Below are positions 53,221 through 62,453 of a stretch of DNA of 64,000 nt, one piece after another. Source of the DNA: Ww85 sp963745765. Lineage in GTDB: Bacteria > Desulfobacterota > Desulfobulbia > Desulfobulbales > Desulfocapsaceae. Position numbers and translations under genes: made by a program. The notes under the pieces are model-generated. The model had not been told where the DNA came from, did no database searches, and was given only the letters and a program-made list of their open reading frames with translations. Where the stretch lies: contig CAVUYQ010000016.1 of NCBI GenBank assembly GCA_963745765.1, positions 1 to 64,000 of the forward strand, in the 5' to 3' direction. Each line of letters opens with the position of its first letter. Positions within the stretch are counted from its first letter, which is position 1.

Positions 53221-53479
53221 TGAACCTGTCGGTGCAGCCTGCAAACAGATGAGTGTGAGCGAACGTTCGCAATAAAATCCGAAAGGATGAAAACCTTGCG
53301 GCTGCATGCCTGAAATTATGCAATCGTTCAAAGGAGATTGCTGATGGGCTCCGTTTTCCGCAGACGCTTTCCCTGTCTAACCAAAGGAGTTTGACGGTCT
53401 GTCACGGGGGAAGCCGGGGTGAGACGGCTTTCAGCGAGCCTAACTGTTTATTTTATCTGTTCGTCATTGATCCATCACC
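53221..53479. other. Intergenic stretch before the fhs gene
   Basis: About 260 bases without a gene. AAAGGAG occurs twice (near 53330 and 53384) without an open frame of note. I looked for a folate-type riboswitch because the next gene makes formyl-tetrahydrofolate but cannot match any known aptamer. Confidence 0.5.
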
Positions 53480-53527
53480 AAAAAAAGAATCCCGCTGAAT
53501 AACTTGATGCAGCGGAATTCTTTTTTT
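53480..53527. terminator. Bidirectional terminator after nifS
   Basis: CCGCTG and CAGCGG pair around a short loop, extended by GAATTC-like arms, with an A-run on the left and a run of seven T on the right, so it could work in both directions. Confidence 0.8.
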
Positions 53528-53538
53528 ATTATAACTGC

Positions 53539-53566
53539 TTGACATGATAAACTGAACCGTTATAAG
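53539..53566 (+). promoter_or_regulatory. Putative sigma-70 promoter for fhs
   Basis: A consensus -35 TTGACA (53539-53544) and TATAAG (53561-53566) are separated by 16 bases. It lies just after the terminator and 68 bases before the fhs start, as expected for its own promoter. Confidence 0.7.
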
Positions 53567-53633
53567 GTTCAAAGTCAGACAGTTCCGTAACCAACCTACC
53601 ACTCCAAACCATTTGATCAAAGGGAGGTCGTAC

Positions 53634-55397
53634 ATGGCTCTAGATCCAACAAAACACAAAGATTGGGAAATAGCGCAGGAAGCTGAATCGAGGATGAAAA
53701 CCGTATACCAACTCGGGGAGGAACTCGGCCTTGAGAAGGAAGAGCTTCTGCCGTACGGGCATTATGTTGCCAAACTCGATTTCCGCAAGATTATGAGTCG
53801 TACGGCGAGCAAACCGGACGGTAAATATATCGATGTGACGGCAATTACTCCGACGCCGCTTGGAGAGGGAAAATCAACCTGTGCCATGGGACTGGTGGAG
53901 GGGCTTGGCAAAAGGAACAAGAGTGTTGTCGGTGCGATACGGCAGCCCTCCGGCGGCCCGACAATGAATATCAAGGGCTCAGCTGCCGGAGGCGGGCTCG
54001 CCCAGTGTATCCCGCTGAACGAGTTCTCACTTGGTTTGACAGGTGATATAAACGCGATCATGAATGCCCATAACCTCGGCATGGTTGCTCTTACCTCACG
54101 AATGCAGCATGAGGCAAATTATACCGATGAACAGCTGGCTCAGAGGAACCTCAAGCGCCTCGATATTCATCCCAAGAAAGTTGAGTTCAACTGGATTATC
54201 GATTTTTGTGCCCAGGCGCTCAGGAACATAACCATAGGTATCGGTGGTAAGGCTGATGGCTTTACCATGCAGTCTCGTTTTGCCATCGCGGTATCTTCCG
54301 AGATTATGGCCATTCTTGCCATTTCCAATGATCTTGCTGACATGCGCCAGAGGATCGGCAAAATAGTTGTTGCTTATGATAAGCAGGATCGGCCGGTAAC
54401 AACGGCCGATCTCGAAGTTGACGGTGCCATGACGGCATGGATGGTCCAGGCCATCAATCCGAATCTTATGCAGACACTGGAAGGACAGCCCGTGCTTGTT
54501 CATGCGGGACCCTTTGCCAATATTGCTATTGGCCAGTCATCCGTCATTGCTGACCGGGTCGGTCTTAAAATCGCTGACTACAATGTCACCGAATCCGGAT
54601 TCGGTGCCGATATCGGTTTTGAAAAGTTCTGGAACCTGAAATGTCGTTTCTCAGGCAACAAGCCCAATTGTGCTGTTGTTGTTGCGACGATACGTGCACT
54701 GAAGTGCCACGGCGGTGCGCCGATTCCGGTTCCCGGCAAGCCGATGCCGAGCGAATATAGTGGTGAAAATGTCGCTTGGGTTGAGGCGGGAACACAGAAT
54801 CTGCTTCATCACATCGCAACCGTCAAGAAAGCAGGTATCAATCCCGTCGTCTGTATCAATGCTTTCTTTACCGACACTGACAATGAAATCAAGGCAGTTC
54901 GCAGACTCTGTGAGTCCGCTGGCGCCCGGGTTGCTTTGTCCCGTCACTGGGAACATGGTGGTGAAGGAGCCCTGGAATTTGCCGATGCGGTGGTAGATGC
55001 CTGTGAAGAGGAAAATAATTTCAAATTCCTCTATGAACTCGATACCCCGCTTGACAAACGAATAGAACTCATAGCCAAAGAGGTGTACGGTGCTGACGGC
55101 GTCAGCTACACAGCTGATGCATCCGCTAAATTGAAGAGACTGGCAGCAGATCCTGACATGGCAACAATGGGCACCTGCATGGTGAAAACTCATCTGTCTC
55201 TGTCACACGATCCCAAATTGAAAGGTGTGCCGAAAGGTTGGACGCTTCCCATCAGTGATATCCTGACCTATAAGGGAGCCGGCTTTGTTGTCCCCGTTGC
55301 CGGTGCGATCAGTCTGATGCCCGGAACGTCCTCAGACCCTGCATATAGAAGAGTTGATGTTGATTTGGAGAGCGGTCGTGTCACCGGCGTTTTTTAA
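53634..55397 (+). CDS. fhs: Formate-tetrahydrofolate ligase
   Basis: A 587-residue enzyme that makes 10-formyl-tetrahydrofolate from formate with ATP, the entry step of the methyl branch of the Wood-Ljungdahl pathway and a supply for purine synthesis. The phosphate loop TPTPLGEGKSTCAMGL is near residue 80. AIRQPSGGPTMNIKGSAAGG and EFSLGLTGDINAI follow; LMPGTSSDPAYRRVDVD is near the C-terminus. A strong AGGGAGG box fixes the ATG at 53634 over one seven codons upstream. It has its own promoter. Confidence 0.97.
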   Translation: MALDPTKHKDWEIAQEAESRMKTVYQLGEELGLEKEELLPYGHYVAKLDFRKIMSRTASKPDGKYIDVTAITPTPLGEGKSTCAMGLVEGLGKRNKSVVGAIRQPSGGPTMNIKGSAAGGGLAQCIPLNEFSLGLTGDINAIMNAHNLGMVALTSRMQHEANYTDEQLAQRNLKRLDIHPKKVEFNWIIDFCAQALRNITIGIGGKADGFTMQSRFAIAVSSEIMAILAISNDLADMRQRIGKIVVAYDKQDRPVTTADLEVDGAMTAWMVQAINPNLMQTLEGQPVLVHAGPFANIAIGQSSVIADRVGLKIADYNVTESGFGADIGFEKFWNLKCRFSGNKPNCAVVVATIRALKCHGGAPIPVPGKPMPSEYSGENVAWVEAGTQNLLHHIATVKKAGINPVVCINAFFTDTDNEIKAVRRLCESAGARVALSRHWEHGGEGALEFADAVVDACEEENNFKFLYELDTPLDKRIELIAKEVYGADGVSYTADASAKLKRLAADPDMATMGTCMVKTHLSLSHDPKLKGVPKGWTLPISDILTYKGAGFVVPVAGAISLMPGTSSDPAYRRVDVDLESGRVTGVF

Positions 55398-55434
55398 TTG
55401 GAACTATTAGCAATATGAGAAAGAAAGGTGTACT

Positions 55435-55482
55435 ATGAGACAGGCAGAAATGACGGATCAGTACACCTTTCTGATAAATTGA
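55435..55482 (+). CDS. Possible 15-codon leader peptide upstream of pilB
   Basis: A 15-codon frame, MRQAEMTDQYTFLIN, starts at 55435 behind AAAGGTG and ends four bases before the pilB ATG. Its ribosome site and start lie next to the left arm of a perfect 13-bp inverted repeat (AGAAAGGTGTACT, 55422-55434, with its complement at 55460-55472). The pilB start itself has no Shine-Dalgarno, so translation could be coupled through this frame. There is no proof that it is translated. Confidence 0.35.
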   Translation: MRQAEMTDQYTFLIN

Positions 55483-55486
55483 CGCG

Positions 55487-57649
55487 ATGGCTATAGCAAA
55501 TAAAGATCTTGCCAGGCGATCCTCTATTAAAAAAACGGTAAAGGATCAGTCCGGTGCCGGGAAGATAAAACTTGGTGAATTACTGAGTAAAGCCGGTTAC
55601 ATCACGGCTACTCAGTTTGATACCGCCAAGAAGGAAGTACAGAAGAACGGCGCTCGTATGAGCGCCGTTCTTCGGCAGCTTGAGTATATCGACGATGATA
55701 CCGTATTCAATTTTCTCAGCCGTCATCACAATTATACCCCCGCCGTTATAAAGGACGAACCTCCCAATCCTGACGCTATTAAGCTCATGTCGTATGAGCT
55801 TTCCAAGCAATATCTCGCCTTCCCGCTTCGTATTGCGGGTAAAACCCTGCAGATCACCATGGCAGAGCCTTCCGATGCTACTGCCATAGAAGAATTGCAG
55901 GATCAACTGCAAAAAGAGCTTTCAGTTTGCGTATCAACCGAGAAGGACATCGTTGAGGCCTACCGGAAATATTACGGAATCGACGATGAGGAAGCCAGTA
56001 CGTTTTTCCTCGCAGGTGATGAAGTAGACGAGGAAATGACGATTACCGAAGTCGATGACTTCGGTGCCATTGTCGCGGAAGCGGCTGATGATTTCGAAAT
56101 TGAAAAAGCGGGGGACGATGACGGGCTCGATCAGTTCGCTGCTTCTGATGCGCCCATCATTAAACTGGTAAACGGGATTCTTGTTAAGGCCGTACAGGAC
56201 GGTGTCTCAGATATACATGTCGAGCCTTACGAGAAAAGTATGCAGGTCAGATATCGTAAGGACGGTTCGCTTTTCAAATCAATGAACCTTCCTCTCAATA
56301 TCAAGAATGCCATGATAGCCCGGGTGAAAATTCTTGCCGGACTTGATATCACTGAGCGCAGGGTTCCCCAGGATGGCCGTATAAAGATGCGGATGGGGAA
56401 GAACCGCTCCGTAGATTTTCGGGTTTCTTCACTCCCGACACTTTTCGGCGAATCTGTTGTTCTTCGTATCCTTGATAAAAGCTCACTGAATGTTGATCTC
56501 ACTAAACTCGGATTCGAGGTCGAAACCTTTGAAACGCTGAAGCGCTGTTTGTCACGTCCTCAGGGGCTGCTCCTGGTAACAGGACCGACCGGTTCCGGCA
56601 AAACTGTCACGCTTTACTCAGCTTTAAACTCGTTGAATAGCGAGGATATTAAAATTCTTACGGCAGAGGATCCGGTTGAATTCAACTTCAAGGGTATAAA
56701 CCAGGTTAACGTACATCAGGAAGTCGGCATGACCTTTGCCGCTGCGCTCAAGGCATTTTTGAGACAGGATCCTGACATTATCATGGTCGGTGAGATTCGG
56801 GACTATGAAACAGGAGAAATTGCCATCAAGGCCGCTATGACGGGTCACCTTGTCTTTTCAACCCTGCATACCAACGACAGTGCTGCGACCATCGGTCGTA
56901 TGGTCGACATCGGTATTCCTCCCTATATGATAGCTTCATCGGTTACGATGGTACTGGCTCAGCGCCTTGGACGAAAATTGTGTCAGAATTGTAAAAAAGA
57001 AATGAACCATGATCCGGATGAACTTGTCTCTGCCGGATTCAAGAGAGAAGAAATAGAAGGACTTACCATCTATGGACCGGGAGGATGTTCACTGTGCAAC
57101 GGCCTTGGTTATAAAGGCAGGGTCGGATTCTTCGAACTTATGGAGGTTACTGAAGAAGTTGCCAAAGCCATAAGTGCTGAAGTCCCGGAAGATCAACTCC
57201 GTAAGGTTTCCATAAACGAAGGAATGGTGCCATTGCGAAACGCTGCGCTGAGGAAGGTAAAAGATGGTGTCACCAGTCTGGAAGAAGCATTGCGACGTAC
57301 GGTTGCGAATACTGAAAGACTCCCGGCCTATCTTGTTAACCCTGATGTCGAGGAATATGAAGACGGAGATATTATCATTCGAGAAGGCAATAAGGACAAC
57401 GATTTTTTTAAGCTGATCAGGGGCGCCCTTACCGTGGTCAAAGGGGGTAAGAAGATAGCAGAAATTACCGAACCCGGTGAATACTTTGGTGAAATGGCCG
57501 GGATGACCGGAGAAAGCCGTTCCGCTTCAATTATTTCACAGGGACGAAGTACGATAAAGCGTTTTCCTGGTGATAAGCTGGATGAGGTCCTCAACAAGTT
57601 TCCCGAAATATCCAGTCATTGTTCAAAACGACTACAGCACGGCTGTTGA
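55487..57649 (+). CDS. pilB: Type IV pilus assembly ATPase PilB with a C-terminal cyclic-nucleotide-binding domain
   Basis: A 720-residue PilB/GspE-type ATPase that powers pilus extension. Residues 25-150 are the MshEN-type N-terminal domain (LGELLSKAGYITATQFDTAK); VTGPTGSGKTVTLYSAL near residue 366 is the Walker A; IIMVGEIRDYETGEIA near 431 the Walker B; CQNCKKE and CSLCNG at about 501 and 535 bind zinc. PilB should end near residue 610. Here about 100 further residues form a Crp-type cyclic-nucleotide-binding domain (EDGDIIIREGNKDNDFFKL, EITEPGEYFGEMAGMTGESR). This fusion suggests direct control of the motor by a cyclic nucleotide. No other pilus gene is adjacent. There is no ribosome site of its own; see the leader frame upstream. 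Confidence 0.93.
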   Translation: MAIANKDLARRSSIKKTVKDQSGAGKIKLGELLSKAGYITATQFDTAKKEVQKNGARMSAVLRQLEYIDDDTVFNFLSRHHNYTPAVIKDEPPNPDAIKLMSYELSKQYLAFPLRIAGKTLQITMAEPSDATAIEELQDQLQKELSVCVSTEKDIVEAYRKYYGIDDEEASTFFLAGDEVDEEMTITEVDDFGAIVAEAADDFEIEKAGDDDGLDQFAASDAPIIKLVNGILVKAVQDGVSDIHVEPYEKSMQVRYRKDGSLFKSMNLPLNIKNAMIARVKILAGLDITERRVPQDGRIKMRMGKNRSVDFRVSSLPTLFGESVVLRILDKSSLNVDLTKLGFEVETFETLKRCLSRPQGLLLVTGPTGSGKTVTLYSALNSLNSEDIKILTAEDPVEFNFKGINQVNVHQEVGMTFAAALKAFLRQDPDIIMVGEIRDYETGEIAIKAAMTGHLVFSTLHTNDSAATIGRMVDIGIPPYMIASSVTMVLAQRLGRKLCQNCKKEMNHDPDELVSAGFKREEIEGLTIYGPGGCSLCNGLGYKGRVGFFELMEVTEEVAKAISAEVPEDQLRKVSINEGMVPLRNAALRKVKDGVTSLEEALRRTVANTERLPAYLVNPDVEEYEDGDIIIREGNKDNDFFKLIRGALTVVKGGKKIAEITEPGEYFGEMAGMTGESRSASIISQGRSTIKRFPGDKLDEVLNKFPEISSHCSKRLQHGC

Positions 57650-57830
57650 AATCCAACCAGATTATTGTCAAATTGGCCGGGGGTGGCGGACGAAAACCTC
57701 CCCAGTCTCCTCCCTCCCAGTATAATCAGCGATCAGATAAAATTAGGTCTACCCCTTACTTCAGGCAGCAATTGTCTCTATTGCCGCTTCGGTTAAGAAA
57801 GGCTGAGATAACCTACGACCTGGCTATTCT

Positions 57831-58781
57831 ATGCAGACTTTGAAACTCATTATTTTTAAGGACGGGCGTCCCGGCCACGAGAAGCAGACGGAAGGGCTTG
57901 TTGCCGCCCTTGCAGATTATGTCAACCTCGATATTACTGCTTTTGAAGTTCCTCGCAAAAGTGTTTTTTTTGAGGTAAAAGCATATATTGATTTTTTCCT
58001 TCGCCAATTAAATTCTCCCTGTACAGAATATCGGCCGGACCTGATTATTGGAACCGGGTCCCGCACCCACATTGCTGTTTTGACATGCAAGCGGGAAAGT
58101 GGAGCCAAAGCCGTTATTTGCATGGCCCCTAATACCCTTTTAAGAGACTATTTTGATCTCTGTCTTGTACCCATCCATGACCGTCTACCAAATGCAGAGA
58201 ATATATTTGCAACCATCGGTCCACCGAACAATAGTAGGAACTGGGCAAAACATCGTACAGATAGTGGCCTCATCCTGATTGGAGGTGTAGATCACAAATC
58301 TCATTTTTGGGATGAGGACAAAATCATTGAAAATATCGAAGAGATCATTACCCGGGCGGACATTAAAAACTGGATCATATCCAGCTCGCCCCGCACACCG
58401 TCTGAGACTGAAAAAAAGTTAGTCAAACTGGCGTCTAAAAAACCTCATGTGAACTTTTGTTCTTTTTTCAACACCGAAAAGGGGTGGATAGATCAGCAGT
58501 ATAATGAAAACAAGATGGTATGGATTACTGCAGATTCTATTTCAATGGTCTATGAAGCATTGTCAGCCGGTTGCCGGGTTGGTATCCTGCCGGTAAAGTG
58601 GAAAGGTCAAAGGAGTAAGTTCCAGTACAGTGAACGTTACCTCATTGATCGGAAACGGGTAATATCATTTTCAGATTGGCGCGGCGGCAGGACTCAATGG
58701 TCCGAGGAGTCTTCGTTCAATGAGGCTGATCGCTGCGCACGGGAAATACTTAAAAGATGGTGGCCAGAAAACATACCGTAA
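57831..58781 (+). CDS. ELM1/GtrOC1-family protein
   Basis: A 316-residue protein of the mitochondrial-fission ELM1/GtrOC1 group, which has a GT-B-like fold. LIIFKDGRPGHEKQTEGLV opens the N-terminus; LIIGTGSRTHIAVLT, ILIGGVDHKSHFWDED and VWITADSISMVYEALSAGCR are the next blocks. It may be a sugar transferase of envelope polysaccharides; the exact reaction is unknown. It overlaps the next glycosyltransferase gene by 25 bases, which supports a linked role. Confidence 0.85.
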   Translation: MQTLKLIIFKDGRPGHEKQTEGLVAALADYVNLDITAFEVPRKSVFFEVKAYIDFFLRQLNSPCTEYRPDLIIGTGSRTHIAVLTCKRESGAKAVICMAPNTLLRDYFDLCLVPIHDRLPNAENIFATIGPPNNSRNWAKHRTDSGLILIGGVDHKSHFWDEDKIIENIEEIITRADIKNWIISSSPRTPSETEKKLVKLASKKPHVNFCSFFNTEKGWIDQQYNENKMVWITADSISMVYEALSAGCRVGILPVKWKGQRSKFQYSERYLIDRKRVISFSDWRGGRTQWSEESSFNEADRCAREILKRWWPENIP

Positions 58782-61057
58782 TACAGATAGTTCCGGAAAT
58801 GGACGAAGGCGGCGTCGAGGGGGAAACGCTCGACTTTGCTATTTATCTTGCCAGGCATGGACATCGGTCAATTGTTATATCCGGTGGTGGTCGCCTCGTC
58901 AAACAGCTTGAAAAGGCCGGGGTTATACATGTCACCTGGGAAAATATCGGCAGCAAAAGTCTGAGGTGCCTGAAATATATTCCCAAACTTCGGAAATACC
59001 TTCTTCAAGAGAAGCCTGATATTCTTCACCTTCGATCCAGACTGCCTGCCTGGATCGGTTATCTGGCATGGAAAACCCTGGATTACGATCAAAGGCCTTC
59101 CTTGATAACAAGCTTTCACGGATTCTATTCCGTTAATTCCTACTCAACGATAATGACCAAAGGGGAGCGGGTGATAGCTGTTTCCCAGGTTATACAGCAA
59201 CACATTCTGCAAAATTACCGGGTCAATCCCGAAGATATCTGTCTGATTCACGGCGGCTATGATTCGGATTCCTTTGATCCTCAAGCAGTCACACCTGAAC
59301 GTGTGGAAAGGCTGAAGAAGAACTGGGGAATTTCAGGCGAAGATCGAACTATCATTATGTTGCCCGGCAGGCTCACCTCCTGGAAAGGGCAGGATGTCTT
59401 TATTGATGCCCTTGCACAAATTAAGGACCTGCCGTTTCTTGCTCTTTGTGTCGGCGACGAACATGAGAATTTGACATTTACAAAAAAATTGAAAGAGAAA
59501 ATTTCAACCTATTCACTTGATGACCAGATTCGCCTTGTCGGGCATTGTCAGGATATGCCGGCGGCTTTGACAATAGCAGACCTTGTCGTTTCAGCCTCTT
59601 CAAGTCAGCCGGAGGCTTTTGGAAAAGTGGCAATAGAAGCCATGGCCATGGCTAAGCCGATTGTTGCTACCAGGCATGGGGGGAGTCTTGAAACGGTTCT
59701 TGATGGTGAAACCGGGTGGCTGGTTGAACCATCTAATCCCGATGGTCTCGGAGACATGCTGCGTACCGTTCTCGCAGACAAAGAAAAACTGCGTGTAGTT
59801 GGTGAGAAAGGCAGAGCGTGGGTCAGGAATAATTTTACTGCACTGAGAATGTGCGAGAAAACAATTGAACTTTATCGAGAACTTATCGAGGAAAAGAGAC
59901 AGAAATCGGCTGGCGAAATTCTTGCGGTACTGCAGATGCTTCCTGAACTTGAGAGTGGCGGGGTGGAGCGTGGAACGCTGGAAATGGGCAAATACCTTGC
60001 TGATAACAAACATCGTTCATTTGTTATTTCAGGAGGAGGAAGACTGGTCAGGCAACTCGTTGCCGAAAAAAGCCGCCATATACGATGGGATGTCGGTGTA
60101 AAAAGCCCGTTTACCCTCCGATATGTGTTTCCGCTGAGACGGTTTCTTAAAAAAGAACAGATTGATGTGCTGCATCTAAGGTCGCGTATGCCGGCCTGGA
60201 TTGGCTATCTTACCTGGAAAACCTTACCGAAAAGATATCGTCCGGTTCTCGTTACGACGTTTCACGGATTTTATTCGGTAAACAGTTACAGCGCTATTAT
60301 GACCAAGGGAACAGCGATTATTGCCATCTCCAGGAGTATAGAAAAACACATCAGGGAAAAATACCGAATCAGTAATAATATACACCTCATCTATCGGGGA
60401 GTTGACAAGACGATTTTCGATCCTGACGCTGTCAGCATAGAGAGAATAGAACGTTATAAAAATGAATGGCGGATTAATACTGATAAACCCGTGATCATGC
60501 TGCCTGGCCGACTTACCAGGCTGAAGGGACAGGATGTCTTTATCAAAGCTCTCGCTTTGATGAAAAATCAAAATTATCAGGCATTGATGGTTGGCGATAT
60601 CAAAGAAAACCCTGGTTTTACCGATGAACTGACAAAGAGTATCAGTCAGGAAGGGTTGGAAGAAAAGATCTCGCTTGTCGGACATTGTGATGATATGCCC
60701 GCTGCCCTGATGCTCGCCGATGTTGTCATATCAGCATCATCAAGAGAACCGGAAGCTTTTGGACGCGTAACCATTGAAGCAATGGCAATGGGAAAAGCAG
60801 TTATAGCAACAGCACATGGTGGAAGTCTTGAAACGGTTACTCCAGGGCGAACCGGTTGGCTTGTGCCGCCAGGAAACCCTGAAAAGCTGGCGATAGCACT
60901 CGATAATGCTCTTGCCGACCAGAAACGATTGCGCCAATTCGGTCTGGCTGGACAAAAAATCGTCAGTAATAATTTCACCATGGAACAGATGTGCAGTAAA
61001 ACGACGATGCTCTATAAAGAACTCTTTGCTCTTCATCACTCTCATGAAAAGGAATGA
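58757..61057 (+). CDS. Double GT4-family glycosyltransferase (tandem fusion)
   Basis: A 766-residue protein composed of two complete GT-B glycosyltransferases in tandem (about residues 1-385 and 390-766). Both halves carry the same blocks: EMDEGGVEGETL and ELESGGVERGTL, SGGGRLVKQL and SGGGRLVRQL, HLRSRLPAWIGYL and HLRSRMPAWIGYL, FHGFYSVNSYS in both, GRLTSWKGQDVF and GRLTRLKGQDVF, PEAFGKVAIEAMAMAKPIVA and PEAFGRVTIEAMAMGKAVIA. So the gene arose by internal duplication, with both halves keeping the donor-binding EAFG-x(5)-EAMA motif. It likely adds two sugars to a lipid-linked glycan. It overlaps the ELM1-like gene upstream. Confidence 0.92.
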   Translation: MVARKHTVIQIVPEMDEGGVEGETLDFAIYLARHGHRSIVISGGGRLVKQLEKAGVIHVTWENIGSKSLRCLKYIPKLRKYLLQEKPDILHLRSRLPAWIGYLAWKTLDYDQRPSLITSFHGFYSVNSYSTIMTKGERVIAVSQVIQQHILQNYRVNPEDICLIHGGYDSDSFDPQAVTPERVERLKKNWGISGEDRTIIMLPGRLTSWKGQDVFIDALAQIKDLPFLALCVGDEHENLTFTKKLKEKISTYSLDDQIRLVGHCQDMPAALTIADLVVSASSSQPEAFGKVAIEAMAMAKPIVATRHGGSLETVLDGETGWLVEPSNPDGLGDMLRTVLADKEKLRVVGEKGRAWVRNNFTALRMCEKTIELYRELIEEKRQKSAGEILAVLQMLPELESGGVERGTLEMGKYLADNKHRSFVISGGGRLVRQLVAEKSRHIRWDVGVKSPFTLRYVFPLRRFLKKEQIDVLHLRSRMPAWIGYLTWKTLPKRYRPVLVTTFHGFYSVNSYSAIMTKGTAIIAISRSIEKHIREKYRISNNIHLIYRGVDKTIFDPDAVSIERIERYKNEWRINTDKPVIMLPGRLTRLKGQDVFIKALALMKNQNYQALMVGDIKENPGFTDELTKSISQEGLEEKISLVGHCDDMPAALMLADVVISASSREPEAFGRVTIEAMAMGKAVIATAHGGSLETVTPGRTGWLVPPGNPEKLAIALDNALADQKRLRQFGLAGQKIVSNNFTMEQMCSKTTMLYKELFALHHSHEKE

Positions 61058-61113
61058 AACGGAGGCTAGCAAATGATTACTCGTGCTTACTGTGTAGCGG
61101 GACCGTTGCATTT

Positions 61114-62253
61114 TTACAGCGTATAACGATAATCTTTTGTCTGTCCAGACATCAAAGCTGCTGACATGAAGAGATAGAAATGTCCCTGCTGTGAGTCAAA
61201 GAGTAAAGAGTTGATGAGACTTCCGGAAAGAAGGGCAATAACCACTCCCTGGAGCAGCCATTTCTTATTCTCCGGTAAATGACGATATCCTCTAAGTTGC
61301 GATAAGGTGAGAGCTCCAAAGAGAAGCAGACCGGTTAAACCGAATTGAACAGTCAACAAAAGAAACTCATTATGGGGATTATCGGTCGGTGTGATCTTGC
61401 TGTTTTTTGTTAATTCTTTCTGAGCACTCGGAAATGACCCGGTGCCATGACCAATTATCGGCTTTTCTTTAATCAGGGCAAAACTCGTATACCACCAGTC
61501 AAAACGCTGGCCGATCGATGTTCTCGACTGTCCCGCCTGGTATTGTTGTATTTCAGTATAAACCTCATTGATGCGGTCGGAGAAGTTGGCAGAGGTTGCA
61601 TACATGAGGAACATGGCGCCAATCAGAACAAACATGCCGATAAGCCAGTGCAGTATGCTAAGACGCTGATAAAAAAACAGCAGCAGCAGAGAAACAAATA
61701 CCAGCATTCCGGTGCGTCCGGGTGCTATGTAAAAAATATTGAAAACTGTCACCAGGAAGATACTAACCCAGAAATAGCGATACTGATGAGAGTCTATGGA
61801 GCGATGCAGGGCCCAGAAGGAAAGAATTGCCATAAAAAAACTATGGGTAATATGAAACACTAATGAATGGCCGTAGCGTTCTTCCGGTATAATATGCATG
61901 GCCATGCCGTAGGAGATGAGCATAAGAATGATACAACCGGTAATAAAGCTGTTCTCGGCCATTTCGCCATATTCCGCTGAAATGGAAAGCAGTGAGATGA
62001 TTATCGGCAGCAAGAGTAATTCCCGGTATTTTTTCAAGGTTTCAAAGGCCTGGAGAGGATCAGCGCTCGTATAGATAGTGCCCAGACACATGAGAGCAAA
62101 GAGAAGTAATGCGAAAATCGCTGGCGGATGGTTCTTTAAAACCCGGGGGATATCAGACAGCCCTCCCGAAAGGAGCCAGGCCAAGACGGCGATAAGTGAA
62201 AAGATACTAAGAAGTGAGGTAGAAAGCGGCGTAAAAAAACAGGCGAGCAGCAC
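61114..62253 (-). CDS. O-antigen ligase-like membrane protein
   Basis: A 379-residue protein of the Wzy_C/WaaL type with about eleven membrane segments. HGTGSFPSAQKEL and TPTDNPHNEFLLLTVQFGLT form the large periplasmic loop with the conserved His of ligases. It should join glycan to lipid A or core, or polymerise glycan. The start is uncertain: GTG at 62253 is the first usable codon, but the frame is open ten codons further up (EHQKNGVFS) to a stop, with no ATG. Opposite strand to the glycosyltransferases, same direction as the MsbA-type gene. Confidence 0.85.
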   Translation of the reverse strand: MLLACFFTPLSTSLLSIFSLIAVLAWLLSGGLSDIPRVLKNHPPAIFALLLFALMCLGTIYTSADPLQAFETLKKYRELLLLPIIISLLSISAEYGEMAENSFITGCIILMLISYGMAMHIIPEERYGHSLVFHITHSFFMAILSFWALHRSIDSHQYRYFWVSIFLVTVFNIFYIAPGRTGMLVFVSLLLLFFYQRLSILHWLIGMFVLIGAMFLMYATSANFSDRINEVYTEIQQYQAGQSRTSIGQRFDWWYTSFALIKEKPIIGHGTGSFPSAQKELTKNSKITPTDNPHNEFLLLTVQFGLTGLLLFGALTLSQLRGYRHLPENKKWLLQGVVIALLSGSLINSLLFDSQQGHFYLFMSAALMSGQTKDYRYTL

Positions 62254-62453
62254 GGAGAAAACCCCGTTTTTCTGATGTTCATTAATAAGTTATTTCTTCG
62301 GTCCTCCAGTAAATTCATTTCCGTGTTTCTCTTGATGAGTTTTTTCTGACGGAATAAGACATAACAACCAGGCTGCAAGTGGTGAGAAAAGATGATGCCG
62401 TGAAAAAAATGCTGCAGTAAAACTTCAACCCACGATCTGGAAGCGTTAATGGC

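Noticed and set aside
53221..53479. Folate-sensing (THF or ZTP) riboswitch ahead of the fhs gene
   Set aside because: Some GC-rich stems exist, but I could not place the conserved aptamer blocks of either class.
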